DNA of 64,000 bases from Thermomicrobiales bacterium (GCA_019637585.1 JAHBVL010000002.1:640813-704812); one strand, 5' to 3'; shown: positions 1-8,204, counted from the first letter of the stretch. Program-made: numbers and translations. The notes: generated by a model not told the origin, from the sequence alone.

Positions 1-319
1 CCGGCGACACTCCGCTCAGGAGTACAAAACCCGCTCGCGCGGCCAGACTGGGCCGCTTTCCCTCCGGGAACTTGCCGATATCGTGGAGCAACGCCGCGAC
101 CACGACGTCGCGATCATTCCAGCCATCGGCCAGCAATGCACTGGCAACACAGCAATGATGTGTCTGGTCACGGACGGGCATGGTTCGAAAGACTTCGAGT
201 TGCGAGGAGTCGAGGAATCGAGTCGCAACGGACAGATCAGCTCCCGCGATCGCACCGGGGAAAAGCGTGGAGAGCCCCTGGCCCACCCGGTAGCGGATCT
301 GTTTCGCTATGGAGCGCAC
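1..319 (-). CDS. HD-domain protein, C-terminal part beyond window edge
   Basis: A reading frame runs leftward from a GTG at 319 to the window edge without a stop (106 codons visible). It contains THHCC near residue 57 and, further on, LLHDIGKFPEG, the HD signature of metal-dependent phosphohydrolases. An HD domain binds divalent metal through His and Asp and usually hydrolyses nucleotides or phosphodiesters; the substrate cannot be told here. The start lies 13 nt after the stop of the M50 protease gene, so it probably ends the same operon. The GTG is chosen because it is the first start after that stop; an internal ATG is possible. The frame-shifted overlapping readings on both strands look non-coding. 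Confidence 0.6.
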   Translation of the reverse strand, partial: MRSIAKQIRYRVGQGLSTLFPGAIAGADLSVATRFLDSSQLEVFRTMPVRDQTHHCCVASALLADGWNDRDVVVAALLHDIGKFPEGKRPSLAARAGFVLLSGVSP

Positions 320-332
320 CGGTGACCTGCCG

Positions 333-1097
333 TCAGGGCAGCAACCGGTAGATGAGCTCGCTAATCGGCGAGATCATGGCATTGGTCACTGACGACGAAC
401 CGACCCGGTTGCCAATGAAGAAGAGCAGGATCAGGATGAGGAACCCGTAGCGTTCCAGCGGCGCCAGGATGCGCGTCCAGAAAGCGGGCAGGATACCGAC
501 AAGGATGCGGTAGCCATCCAGCGGCGGAATCGGGATGGCATTGAACGAGGCGAGCAGCGCATTGACCCAGAAAAACCAGAGCATCACCCGGAAGACCTCA
601 CTGGGATTTCCGGCGTTTTGATCCCAAATCATCCGCAGCGGAATGGCGACCAGAATGGCCATTGCCACATTCGACAGAGGCCCGGCCAAAGCGACCAGCA
701 CCATCCCCCGGCGACCGTTGAAGAATCCGGGAGCTCGCAAGCGGGAAGGATTGACCGGCACCGGCTTGCCCCAGCCGATGAAGTTGTAGCCCAGCGAAAT
801 CATGAGCATACCGAAAAAGCCAAAGGGCTCGAAGTGCGAGACGGGATTGAGCGTCACACGCCCTTGCCGCTCAGCGGTATCGTCACCGAGCTTCATGGCC
901 ACGAAGGCGTGCATGAACTCGTGCACGGCCACGGCGATGACAAAGCAGCCCAGAACGGTGACGATTTGTTTGGCTGGAGGCAGCTGCCTGCCGCCGAGGA
1001 CCTGTGATCCCAGCAGCAGGAGCATGATGATGTAGAGTCCGGAATTCGGATCGTTCCGATTGACGAAGCCTACACGCCCATTGAGCCTGTCAGACAC
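333..1097 (-). CDS. M50-family (site-2 protease type) membrane metalloprotease
   Basis: The 254-residue protein is an integral membrane zinc protease. HEFMH at residues 59-63 is the HExxH zinc site, inside a hydrophobic segment. NAIPIPPLDG near 186-195 gives the third zinc ligand (Asp194) in the family NPxPxxDG position. About five to six hydrophobic segments are visible and there is no PDZ or CBS domain, so it matches the compact FPN/YwhC-like subgroup, not RseP. Members cleave substrates within the membrane; the target is unknown. The GTG start lies 3 nt after the stop of the ABC ATPase gene, which implies translational coupling with the peptide-transport ATPases. Confidence 0.85.
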   Translation of the reverse strand: MSDRLNGRVGFVNRNDPNSGLYIIMLLLLGSQVLGGRQLPPAKQIVTVLGCFVIAVAVHEFMHAFVAMKLGDDTAERQGRVTLNPVSHFEPFGFFGMLMISLGYNFIGWGKPVPVNPSRLRAPGFFNGRRGMVLVALAGPLSNVAMAILVAIPLRMIWDQNAGNPSEVFRVMLWFFWVNALLASFNAIPIPPLDGYRILVGILPAFWTRILAPLERYGFLILILLFFIGNRVGSSSVTNAMISPISELIYRLLP

Positions 1098-1100
1098 TCG

Positions 1101-2138
1101 CTACGCGCCAGAACCCGGGTAGAGATGGCACGCAACAAAGTGCTCACCCCCCTGATCCGCCAGAATTGGGTCGATCTGCTTGCAGACATCCATCACATAC
1201 GCGCAGCGCGTATGGAAGTGGCAACCAGTCGGCGGATTGATGGGACTCGGCACGTCACCGGTCAGAATGATGCGCTCGCGTTGTCGTTCAATGACCGGGT
1301 CAGGAATCGGCACCGCTGAGAGGAGCGCCTTCGTGTACGGATGGAGCGGGTTATCGTAGAGCATATTGCGATCGGCAAGCTCGACGATCTTGCCCAGGTA
1401 CATCACCGCCACACGGTCGGAAATGTGCCGAACGACCGAGAGGTCGTGGGCGATGAAGAGATAGGTGAGGCCCAGCCGGTCCTGCAGCTCTTCCAGCAGA
1501 TTGACGATCTGCGCCTGAATCGACACGTCGAGCGCGGAAACCGGCTCGTCGCAGACGATGAAGTCGGGATTCGCCGCCAGCGCCCGGGCGATACCGATGC
1601 GCTGCCGCTGACCGCCGGAGAACTCGTGCGGATAGCGATTGGCGAAGTAGGGATTGAGACCGACGGTCTGCAGAAGTTCCTGCACACGACCGTTGCGCTC
1701 GTTTTTCGGCACCAGATTGTGAATCTGCATCGGTTCGGACACGATGCTGCCAACCGTCATGCGCGGATTGAGCGAGGCATAGGGGTCCTGAAAGATCATC
1801 TGCAGGTGACGGCGCATCTTGCGCATATCGCCACCATTCAGCTTGGTCAGGTCCTTGCCATCGAACACCACTTCACCGGACGTCGGCTTGTAGAGCTGGA
1901 GAATGGCCCGGCCCGTCGTCGACTTGCCGCAACCAGACTCGCCCACCAGGCCGAGCGTTTCGCCCTTCTTGACGTTGAAGGAAACACCGTCGACGGCCTG
2001 AACGGCGCCAACCTTGCGCTGGAAGATAATGCCCTGGGTCAGCGGAAAATGCATGACCAGGTTTCGAACATCGAGGAGCGGCGCATCGCCGTTCACGGTT
2101 GGGGAGCTGGCTGCCCCTGTCGCCTGTGTTGCGGTCAT
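1101..2138 (-). CDS. Oligopeptide/dipeptide ABC transporter ATPase, OppF/DppF type
   Basis: This 345-residue cytoplasmic ATPase powers peptide import. Walker [10 protein letters not shown] is at about 66-74, the ABC signature FSGGQRQR near 174 and Walker B IVCDEP near 195, followed by the C-terminal oligopeptide extension with four Cys (CHFHTRC, C, C) typical of OppF/DppF and often ligating an FeS cluster. The start ATG follows directly on the TAA stop of the upstream partner (TAAATG), and the AGGTGAG ribosome site lies inside that gene. It forms a heterodimer with the next gene. No permease or binding protein is next to it, which is unusual for this family. Confidence 0.9.
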   Translation of the reverse strand: MTATQATGAASSPTVNGDAPLLDVRNLVMHFPLTQGIIFQRKVGAVQAVDGVSFNVKKGETLGLVGESGCGKSTTGRAILQLYKPTSGEVVFDGKDLTKLNGGDMRKMRRHLQMIFQDPYASLNPRMTVGSIVSEPMQIHNLVPKNERNGRVQELLQTVGLNPYFANRYPHEFSGGQRQRIGIARALAANPDFIVCDEPVSALDVSIQAQIVNLLEELQDRLGLTYLFIAHDLSVVRHISDRVAVMYLGKIVELADRNMLYDNPLHPYTKALLSAVPIPDPVIERQRERIILTGDVPSPINPPTGCHFHTRCAYVMDVCKQIDPILADQGGEHFVACHLYPGSGA

Positions 2139-3245
2139 TTACTCACCTGCTCTCAAACGCTGTTCGGTCCGCTCCGCATCATCGGCCAGTGAGACTTCTT
2201 CCCAGAACCAGCATGCGCTGTAGTGATCTGGTCCCACTTCCATCAACGGTGGTCGCTTCTGCTCGCACTTCTCACGCGCGTAGTTGCAGCGTGGCACAAA
2301 CGGGCACATATCGGGAAGGTCGATGAGGTCTGGCGGGAGTCCGCGAATCGGTTCCAGCTTTTCCTTCTGCCGCGCGTCGAGCCGCGGAATCGACTTCATC
2401 AAACCAACGGTATAGGGGTGCCGCGGATTGGCGAAAACCTCCTCGGTCGAGGAGGTTTCGACGATCGAACCGGCGTACATGACCTGCACCCGGTCGGCCA
2501 TCCCGGCGACCACGCCCATCGAGTGGGTGATCATGATCACGCCGGTGTCGCGCTCCGACTGCAGATTCCGCATCAGATCGAGAATCTGCGCCTGAATCGT
2601 CACGTCCAGCGCGGTGGTCGGTTCGTCGGCGATGATGAGCTGTGGGTTGCAGGAGAGGGCCATAGCGATCATCACGCGCTGGCGCATACCGCCGGAGAAC
2701 TGGTGAGGATACTGGTCGATTCGTTCCTCGGCGTTGGGAATACCGACCATCTGCAGGAGCTCGATCGCTCGCGCCTTGGCCTGATCCTTGTTCATTCCCA
2801 TGTGAAGCTGCAGCGCTTCGCTGATCTGCCGGTTGATGGTGAGAACCGGATTGAGCGACGTCATCGGGTCCTGGAAGATCATGGCGATGCGATTGCCACG
2901 AATGCGGCGAATCTGATCGTCGCTCAGTTTCCGCAGGTCCTGACCCTCGAAGAGAATCTCGCCGTCGACGATCTTTCCGGGCGGATCGGGAATCAACCGC
3001 ATGATGGAAAGCCCGGTAATGCTCTTGCCGCATCCCGACTCACCCACCACACCCAGCGTTTCGCCGGGCATGACATAGAAGGAAACATCCTCCACGGCCT
3101 TGACGACGCCGTCCTGCGTGAAGAACTGGGTTCTGAGACCCTTCACTTCCAACAGGGGTTCGGCAACCGAGCCATCCTTCCGGGTTCGTGCTCTGCCGAT
3201 TGCTTTGGTTCCAGTCGCGGCTGCCTGGGACATACGTTTCCTCAC
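2139..3245 (-). CDS. Oligopeptide/dipeptide ABC transporter ATPase, OppD/DppD type
   Basis: This is the second ATPase of the peptide importer, 368 residues. Walker A GESGCGKS lies near residue 70, the signature FSGGMRQR near 190, Walker B IIADEP shortly after, and the C-terminal CPFVPRC...C...C region carries the family's cysteine cluster. The first 25 residues are basic and poorly conserved. The ATG is preceded by GAGGAAACGT, a good ribosome binding site. It is the first gene of a minus-strand group (this gene, OppF type, M50 protease, HD protein) with gaps of 0-13 nt. Expression from a promoter in the 3246-3330 region is likely. Confidence 0.9.
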   Translation of the reverse strand: MRKRMSQAAATGTKAIGRARTRKDGSVAEPLLEVKGLRTQFFTQDGVVKAVEDVSFYVMPGETLGVVGESGCGKSITGLSIMRLIPDPPGKIVDGEILFEGQDLRKLSDDQIRRIRGNRIAMIFQDPMTSLNPVLTINRQISEALQLHMGMNKDQAKARAIELLQMVGIPNAEERIDQYPHQFSGGMRQRVMIAMALSCNPQLIIADEPTTALDVTIQAQILDLMRNLQSERDTGVIMITHSMGVVAGMADRVQVMYAGSIVETSSTEEVFANPRHPYTVGLMKSIPRLDARQKEKLEPIRGLPPDLIDLPDMCPFVPRCNYAREKCEQKRPPLMEVGPDHYSACWFWEEVSLADDAERTEQRLRAGE

Positions 3246-3366
3246 TCGGGTTTCGGATGAGTGTCCGATTTCTTTCCTTTGATCCCTGCCTGTACGGCGT
3301 TCCCGTAATAATACGCACTTTCTACAGGCTTGGAAACCAGGTCAACATCGACCCGGCACAATTCGC
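3246..3366 (-). promoter_or_regulatory. Probable promoter of the peptide-ATPase operon
   Basis: Read on the minus strand, TATTAT (plus 3308-3313) lies about 60 nt upstream of the OppD-type ATG. TTTCCA stands 17 nt further upstream. The -35 match is weak, so only the AT-rich -10 is suggestive in this otherwise GC-rich sequence. Confidence 0.3.
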
Positions 3367-3457
3367 TCAGACGCTGGCATGGTAGCACAGCAGTTTCCAG
3401 AGCGGGCGCCGACGACCAGGCAACCCTGTCAATGGCGCTGGCCCAAACGGCCGCTGG

Positions 3458-4036
3458 TCACCTGCGTAGGCATTGCCATGGCCCATGAGATGGGTTGCCT
3501 TCAGACGGACGCGTGCGAGAGGAAGGAGTCTCGGATTGAGCATTGAAGACAACGTCGGCGCCATGCTCGGCGAGGTGATGCGCTTGACTTTCGTAGAGAC
3601 GACGAATGTCGTGAAATCCGCTTCGGTAGAAATTCGCACCTCGCTGAAGCTCCTCCGGCTGAACGCCATCGAGTCTTGTGAGGGCCGCGTCGAACGCGGA
3701 GTCATAGCGATGTCGCAGTGACGCGATTGATTGATGCTTCCCGAGAACGCTCGCAATCGTGGCATTGACGGGATCGAAGACGGGCGCCGGTAGATTGAAC
3801 ATCCCTCTGCCTCGCTTTGCCGACGCCACGGCGAGTGGCAAGAATCTGAGGCTGACGATGATGTGAGAAAGCAGCGCGCCATTCGTCCACTTCGGATTCA
3901 GGCTTGGCTGCTGGAGGTCATCGTCACTCAGCTTGTCGAGCAGTGAGTGAAAAGCTTCACGCGTCGCTGCCAGTTGCGCTCGCATCTCGTCGTGCGCTGG
4001 CTGCCGATCGTACGGTGTCCCATCACGCTCCGCCAT
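3458..4036 (-). CDS. DinB-like / maleylpyruvate-isomerase-fold protein
   Basis: The 192-residue protein shows the four-helix pattern of the DinB/YfiT superfamily. Residues about 20-55 (LAATREAFHSLLDKLSDDDL) match the first helix and the following W-x-N-G-x-L-x-H-I segment, and YESQAHHLAEHGADV near 155 is the C-terminal helix with the His that often binds metal. Family members are metal-dependent thiol-using enzymes or of unknown role. The last 25 residues are Ser/Arg/Pro-rich and look unlike the family, so a C-terminal frameshift or natural tail is possible. The ATG is preceded by a weak GGAT. It lies downstream of the exporter gene on the same strand with a 144 nt gap. Confidence 0.65.
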   Translation of the reverse strand: MAERDGTPYDRQPAHDEMRAQLAATREAFHSLLDKLSDDDLQQPSLNPKWTNGALLSHIIVSLRFLPLAVASAKRGRGMFNLPAPVFDPVNATIASVLGKHQSIASLRHRYDSAFDAALTRLDGVQPEELQRGANFYRSGFHDIRRLYESQAHHLAEHGADVVFNAQSETPSSRTRPSEGNPSHGPWQCLRR

Positions 4037-4180
4037 CGTTTGCGATCCTTACTGATGTGCGCATTCGATCCGCGACCTCTCGCCGGAGGCGCCCCGACCA
4101 GACAATCGGTGGAGACGACAAGAAGTCCTGCCGGGTAGCAGATGAGAGCCGCCGGCCGGCAGGATTCACCGGCCGCGCCG

Positions 4181-5647
4181 TTAGTGCATAACGGGCGCTC
4201 CCTCGCCGGTCGCCGCCACGGAAACGCGGGGCGAGATCATGACGAATGCCACAATTGCAACCAGCACCGCGATACCTGACGCCCAGAGGAACGCCGTCGT
4301 ATATCCCTCGACGGCGGCCGACAGATACGTGTCGGGACCGGGCGTGGCCGACGCGAGGTAGTTCGCCGCCGCGGTGGCTGCGATCGTCGAGAGCAGTGGA
4401 ACGCCAAGCGATCCGCCGATCTGCTGAATGGTGTTGATCATCGCGCTCCCGACGCCGGAGTCGTTGGCGGAGAGCCCGGAGAGCGCGGTCACTGTTACGC
4501 TGATGAAGAGCATTCCCATCCCGACCGCCATGATCACGGCCGGTCCGAAAATGTGGGTCCAGTAATTCGAAGCGACGCCGAGCTGCGCCATCCAGAACAG
4601 GCCAACTGCCATCAGGAGAGGCCCGGCGGTCATCAGAATACGGGGGCCGAGGATCGGCAGCAAGCGGCCCATCGAGGTCGCTGTGATGACGATTGCGACG
4701 GTAAAGGGCAGGAATGCGAATCCGGTGCGAATCGGCGAATAGCTCAGATTCTGCTGCATGTAGAACGTCAGGAAGAAGAACATGGCGAAGACCGCCACGC
4801 CGATTCCCAACATCGTCAAATAGGCGCCTGCACGATTGCGATCGAGCAGAATGCGCAAGGGCAGGAGCGGATAGGCGGCACGCTGTTCCTGAATGATGAA
4901 TCCAACCAGGAGCACGACCGCTAGGGTAAGGAATCCAATGGTGGAAGCCGCTCCCCATCCGTCCTGCTCTGCCCTGGAAAAGCCGTAGACCAGCGAGGCA
5001 AGTCCGGTTGTCGCCAGGACCGCGCCGGGAACGTCATATTGGGTGGAGCCAGTTGCCTTGCTCTCCTGGAGCACGATCAAGGCCATCGCGATGCCGAACA
5101 GCGCGATGGGGATGTTCACGTAGAGGCACCATCGCCAGCTGAGATACTCCGTGAGCACGCCGCCAAGCAACAGGCCGACAGCCGATCCGGCGCCGGATAC
5201 CGCACCGTAGATGCCGAAAGCGCGCGCGCGCTCGTTCGGTCCGACGAATATGACCGCCAACTGTGAAAGCGCGGCCGGCGCGAGCAACGCGCCAAATACG
5301 CCCTGCAAAGCACGCGCGAGAAAGAGAACCTCAGGGTTCGGCGCCGCCCCGCCGATGGCGGAAGCGACCGCAAAGCCCGCCAAACCCGTGATAAAGGCTT
5401 TGCGGCGTCCCCAGAAATCAGAAATGCGCCCGCCCAGCAACAAGAGACTTCCGAAGGACAGCGCATATGCCGTCACCACCCACTGACGTTGAGAATCGGT
5501 GATACCCAGGTCTTCCTGAGCGGTGGGCAGAGCGATGTTGACAATGGTCGCATCAAGGACCACCATGAGCTGGGCCAGCGAGATGATCAGCAACGCCAGC
5601 AGTTTGTTTCGGTCCGACGCCTCTTGCTCAGACAGTGAAATCGACAC
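4181..5647 (-). CDS. DHA2-family (EmrB/QacA) MFS drug exporter
   Basis: This is a 14-helix proton-driven multidrug antiporter of the inner membrane, about 488 residues. Motif D1 (LDATIVNIALP) lies in helix 1, motif A (GGRISDFWGRRK) between helices 2 and 3, and motif C (GAVSGAGSAVGLLLGG) in helix 5. The GTG at 5647 is preferred because AAGGAG lies 6-7 nt upstream; a TTG seven codons earlier keeps the frame but lacks such a site. A MarR gene lies 146 nt upstream on the same strand, so the pair is probably co-transcribed and repressed by that regulator. The substrate is unknown. Confidence 0.9.
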   Translation of the reverse strand: MSISLSEQEASDRNKLLALLIISLAQLMVVLDATIVNIALPTAQEDLGITDSQRQWVVTAYALSFGSLLLLGGRISDFWGRRKAFITGLAGFAVASAIGGAAPNPEVLFLARALQGVFGALLAPAALSQLAVIFVGPNERARAFGIYGAVSGAGSAVGLLLGGVLTEYLSWRWCLYVNIPIALFGIAMALIVLQESKATGSTQYDVPGAVLATTGLASLVYGFSRAEQDGWGAASTIGFLTLAVVLLVGFIIQEQRAAYPLLPLRILLDRNRAGAYLTMLGIGVAVFAMFFFLTFYMQQNLSYSPIRTGFAFLPFTVAIVITATSMGRLLPILGPRILMTAGPLLMAVGLFWMAQLGVASNYWTHIFGPAVIMAVGMGMLFISVTVTALSGLSANDSGVGSAMINTIQQIGGSLGVPLLSTIAATAAANYLASATPGPDTYLSAAVEGYTTAFLWASGIAVLVAIVAFVMISPRVSVAATGEGAPVMH

Positions 5648-5793
5648 GCGCGCTCCTTCTCTTCCCAAACGAACCCGACTTGAAACGAACTCGCCGCGGC
5701 GGCGTCAGCTGCTGGCAGCGATGCTCTTGCGTGGTCTGCACCTCAATCGCACGTCATTCCGATGCATCGATGTCGCAGACGCATGGCGACCCT

Positions 5794-6369
5794 TCACGTT
5801 CCCTTGGAGTCCGACTCCTCCACGAACGCTCTGCCCCAGGTGACCCGTTCCGGAGGGGCGCCCGGGGAATTGACGGACGCAGCGGCGACCTTGGACAGGA
5901 TGTGCTGCAGGGTCGCTCGTTCGTCGTGACTCAGCGCCGACGCGAGCGACGTGAACTCTTCACCAAAGACGGTGTCAACCTCTTCGACCTTTTGCCGGCC
6001 AGTTGCTGTCAACGTCAGGCGCTTCTGCCGGCGATCGACCGGATCTTCCTCGCGACTGACGAATTCGCCAGCCACGAGTCGATCGACTGCGCGACTCGCC
6101 GATGAATGACAGAGTCCGAGCATTTCCGCGACCTCTGAGACGTTTAAGGGCCGCATCATCAGCATTTGCAATACGAAAGTCTCCGGGAACCCCAACTCCA
6201 TAGTCTCCAGATGGCGGAAGACCGGCCAAACCGAAATCCACCAGGTCAGCCGGTTCCACGTGCCGAGGAACGGTGGAAATGCCAGTCGCTCCAGGGCTTC
6301 GGACAGCTGTTTCTCCAGGACAACGGCATCATTGAGCTCGTTAGACGCGGCGCGAGCATCAGGTTCCAT
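5794..6369 (-). CDS. MarR-family transcriptional regulator of the adjacent exporter
   Basis: The protein of 191 residues has a winged helix with the recognition helix around CHSSASRAVDRLV and the wing DRRQKRLTLTATG, the MarR signature. I choose ATG 6369, not the in-frame ATG at 6411. A promoter TTGGCA-N17-TACAAT on the minus strand ends 6 nt before the 6369 ATG, and 6411 would lie inside that promoter. This makes the transcript leaderless; no ribosome site is visible at either start. The promoter is buried in an inverted repeat, which suggests autorepression lifted by an exported compound. The downstream gene is the DHA2 exporter. Confidence 0.85.
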   Translation of the reverse strand: MEPDARAASNELNDAVVLEKQLSEALERLAFPPFLGTWNRLTWWISVWPVFRHLETMELGFPETFVLQMLMMRPLNVSEVAEMLGLCHSSASRAVDRLVAGEFVSREEDPVDRRQKRLTLTATGRQKVEEVDTVFGEEFTSLASALSHDERATLQHILSKVAAASVNSPGAPPERVTWGRAFVEESDSKGT

Positions 6370-6375
6370 CAAGGT

Positions 6376-6416
6376 ATTGTATGCGCGAACGCATATATTG
6401 CCAATCGGCATACAAT
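6376..6416 (-). promoter_or_regulatory. MarR promoter with overlapping operator
   Basis: On the minus strand TTGGCA (plus 6399-6404) and TACAAT (plus 6376-6381) are separated by exactly 17 nt. ATTGTATGC (6376-6384) and GCATACAAT (6408-6416) form a perfect 9-bp inverted repeat, and inside it TATGCG CGAA CGCATA (6380-6395) is a second perfect repeat. The arrangement covers both promoter hexamers, as expected for an autorepressed marR gene. Confidence 0.7.
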
Positions 6417-6492
6417 CGCCGCCGCATTGCCGGACGCGCCTGATAGATTTCCGAGAAGCGTTCTACCGATTCCGCCTACCTTCATTTTTTAT

Positions 6493-6852
6493 GTGCGCAA
6501 CGAGAACGTCACGCTGGGATGGTTGCCGGAGACGCCGACCGTGTTCGTCGTCACCCATCAGGTCATCCGCTGCGCCGCCAATGTGGTCCGATGGATACTT
6601 TCTCCAGTCGGTCCTGATTTCGCTAATGACGAGATCGTGCATGCTGTGCGTGGCGTGCTCAGGGCAGCCAAGTACACCGGCGTGAGGTGGTATGAGGATC
6701 TCGAACGCGCCAGCTGGTATGGCAACCTGATGCTCGAGTGGTATGGCCCCACCCACGACGCCTACCGACCCGCATTTCTCGCACAAGATGCGGATGGCCA
6801 GTATCTGCCGATGATGCACGGCGATTCACGCTTGGCTCAGATAGCGACTGGC
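6493..6852 (+). other. Uncertain coding stretch reading into tRNA-Arg
   Basis: Between the MarR operator and the tRNA there is no confident gene. One plus-strand frame from GTG 6493 has G/C-rich third positions and protein-like composition (for example RWYEDLERASWYGN and LMLEWYGPTHDAY), but no ribosome site and no stop before the tRNA. It continues through the tRNA to 7110. The reverse frame (6463-6819) is also open. I recognise no family. It may be a decayed gene fragment whose real end has been lost. Nothing else is visible in 6417-6964. Confidence 0.25.
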
Positions 6853-6964
6853 CCTCCGGTGCAGAAGCATTGTAATTGGCCGAGGCACAAGCCGCGGATT
6901 CAGGCTTCCCCATGCAGTAGAATGAAACTGCTTTGCCGGAGTGCCACTCTGGTGAAGAGCAAAC

Positions 6965-7040
6965 GCGCCCGTAGCTCAGCGGATAGAGCGTCTGCCTCCG
7001 GAGCAGAAGGTCCCGTGTTCGAGTCACGGCGGGCGTACCA
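6965..7040 (+). tRNA. tRNA-Arg (anticodon CCG), CCA encoded
   Basis: The cloverleaf is complete: acceptor GCGCCCG pairs with CGGGCGT (G1-U72 wobble), the D arm GCTC...GAGC, the anticodon stem TCTGC/GCAGA with loop CTCCGGA giving anticodon CCG at 6998-7000, and the T arm CCGTG-TTCGAGT-CACGG. Discriminator A at 7037 is followed by an encoded CCA. Its 3' 45 nt are repeated at 7474-7518. Confidence 0.95.
6996..7040 (+). repeat. Left copy of tRNA-derived direct repeat (possible attachment site)
   Basis: The 45 nt from the anticodon loop to the CCA end of tRNA-Arg recur at 7474-7518 with two differences. Direct repeats of a tRNA 3' half bounding a small segment are the usual footprint of site-specific integration. 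No integrase is present between them, so if this was an island it has been reduced to a remnant. Confidence 0.6.
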
Positions 7041-7073
7041 AAACCTCTTTGGCTCCTTATCGAAGAGCGCGCC

Positions 7074-7307
7074 ATGTCTGTCCGCGTTGAGCTCAACAAA
7101 GATGGTCTGATTGAAATCCCAGTGGCGGTTCGCGAACGGCTGGCGATCGAGACTGGCGACTCCATGCTACTGGACGTCAAAGACGGCGCGATTGTCCTCG
7201 TACCCATCGACTTGAATCCGGTGGAGGCCCTTCGTGGGCTAGGACGCGGTCTTTGGGGAGACGAAGACGCCCAAGACTACGTCGATCGAATTCGAGACGA
7301 ACGGTGA
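7074..7307 (+). CDS. AbrB/MazE-type antitoxin
   Basis: The 77-residue protein opens with the swapped-hairpin pattern of AbrB DNA-binding domains (VELNKDGLIEIPVAVRERL, then G-D-S-M-L-L and an I-V-L-V-P strand). Such antitoxins bind operator DNA with their N-terminus and block a PIN-type toxin with their C-terminus. It starts 33 nt after the tRNA CCA. The stop overlaps a GTG (7304) that opens the reading frame of a PIN toxin remnant, the normal VapBC overlap. Because that toxin is deleted, this antitoxin is probably an orphan. Confidence 0.7.
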   Translation: MSVRVELNKDGLIEIPVAVRERLAIETGDSMLLDVKDGAIVLVPIDLNPVEALRGLGRGLWGDEDAQDYVDRIRDER

Positions 7308-7464
7308 CTCTCGAGGGGAAACTGGCTCAGCACCAATTGGTCGGGATCGACATATCGCCGTTCATCTACCACATCGAAGGCGGCTCGCGTTCATCACCAA
7401 TGACGCGAGGCTCCGTCGTGCCTCCGAGCTCGACGTCGTAGTCCTGGCCGACTATCCCAACTAA
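7304..7464 (+). pseudogene. PIN-domain toxin remnant with internal deletion
   Basis: From GTG 7304 the frame gives a PIN start (LVGIDISPFIYHIEGG, with the first acidic catalytic residue in IDISPF). From 7387, in another frame, come FITNDARLRR and LDVVVLADYPN ending at TAA 7462-7464, which match the last strand-helix-strand of PIN domains (TNDxRL...VVVL). About 80-90 central codons containing the other catalytic acids are missing. The gene is therefore inactive. It overlaps the antitoxin stop by 4 nt, as intact VapBC operons do. Confidence 0.65.
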
Positions 7465-7473
7465 ATCGCTTGT

Positions 7474-7518
7474 CTCCGGAGCAGAAGGTCCCGTGTTCGA
7501 GTCGCGGCGGGCGTATCA
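7474..7518 (+). repeat. Right copy of tRNA-Arg 3' half
   Basis: This 45 nt segment repeats the anticodon loop, variable loop, T arm, acceptor strand and CCA-like end of tRNA-Arg. The only changes are A to G in the T stem and C to T in the CCA. It lacks the 5' half and cannot be a tRNA. Confidence 0.75.
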
Positions 7519-7542
7519 ATTGCCTATCATTTCGGACTACGT

Positions 7543-7935
7543 CTAGAGGGCGGCAATCAAATCTGTATGCACGAAATCGTTGCCAACGAAGAGTAGCGGC
7601 TCGTTGCGCTCCTTCGCGAGCGCATAGGCGAAGCAGTCACCGAAATTGAGGCGGGCCGGATGCCCAGATCCTTTGCCAAACCGGCTCCACGCCTCTCGGG
7701 CGATCTCCACGTGTGCGCTGGTGACAGATTCGACGACCATCTCGAATCGCACGATTGATTCCTCAATCGATCGCACCGCATCGTGATCGTTTCGACGGTC
7801 GACAACGGCGAGAGCTTCGAACAGGTTCGCCGCCGAAACCCGCTTGATCTCCGGCTCTGCGAGGACATCAAGAATGCGGGCCGCAGTCTCCTCACCGAAC
7901 GCTATCGCCAGGAGCGCGGACGTATCGACAATCAC
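7543..7935 (-). CDS. vapC: VapC-type PIN-domain ribonuclease toxin
   Basis: The intact PIN-domain protein has 130 residues. The first acid lies in VIVDTSAL at residue 4, Glu in NLFEAL near 40, and LNFGDCFAYALA near 98 and VGNDF near 117 carry the remaining Asp residues. These form the Mg-binding site of VapC ribonucleases, which cleave tRNA or rRNA. The GTG start overlaps the TGA of the upstream antitoxin by 4 nt, so expression is coupled. Unlike the toxin remnant at 7304-7464, all catalytic positions are present. Confidence 0.85.
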   Translation of the reverse strand: MIVDTSALLAIAFGEETAARILDVLAEPEIKRVSAANLFEALAVVDRRNDHDAVRSIEESIVRFEMVVESVTSAHVEIAREAWSRFGKGSGHPARLNFGDCFAYALAKERNEPLLFVGNDFVHTDLIAAL

Positions 7936-8204
7936 GCCGGCAGTCCATCCTCACCGTAAAGCACGACACCGTGGTCGATTGGGAGCTGATCCTTCAGTCG
8001 TGCTCGAACACGTCGCCCTCGTTCGAGGAATTCGTGTTTCAGCTGCTCGCGTTCTTCGGGCGTCATTGAGCTGATCGGTCTCAGCGATGCAGAGAGTCCC
8101 GGATCCGGCGAACCCTCCAGCACCACCGTAACGATGCGCCCGGGCTGTCCATTGGGAATGTCCACTTTGCCGTCAGATCCGATGACGAGTCGATAAGATT
8201 GCAT
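7932..8204 (-). CDS. Antitoxin of the VapBC pair
   Basis: The 90-residue protein is the partner of the PIN toxin. ATG 8204 is chosen because GGAGG lies 8 nt upstream; longer in-frame extensions are Arg/Cys-rich and unlike protein. The N-terminus (YRLVIGSDGKVDIPNG...GRIVTVVLEG) resembles a short beta-rich DNA-binding start, and residues 45-75 form a charged helix suited to wrap the toxin. I do not recognise its exact antitoxin family; position, overlap and size make the role clear. It would repress its own promoter upstream of 8220. Confidence 0.7.
   Translation of the reverse strand: MQSYRLVIGSDGKVDIPNGQPGRIVTVVLEGSPDPGLSASLRPISSMTPEEREQLKHEFLERGRRVRARLKDQLPIDHGVVLYGEDGLPA

Noticed and set aside
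3458-3540. Frameshift near the end of the DinB-like gene
   Set aside because: The tail looks unlike the family, but no alternative frame restores a recognisable end, so I cannot support a frameshift.
4023-4958. Long open frame of 311 codons on the minus strand inside the DHA2 exporter
   Set aside because: It overlaps the exporter in another frame, is Arg/Ser/His-rich and shows no domain; the exporter reading has 14 helices and motifs.
7474-7518. Second tRNA gene
   Set aside because: Only the 3' half is present; there is no D arm or 5' acceptor strand.
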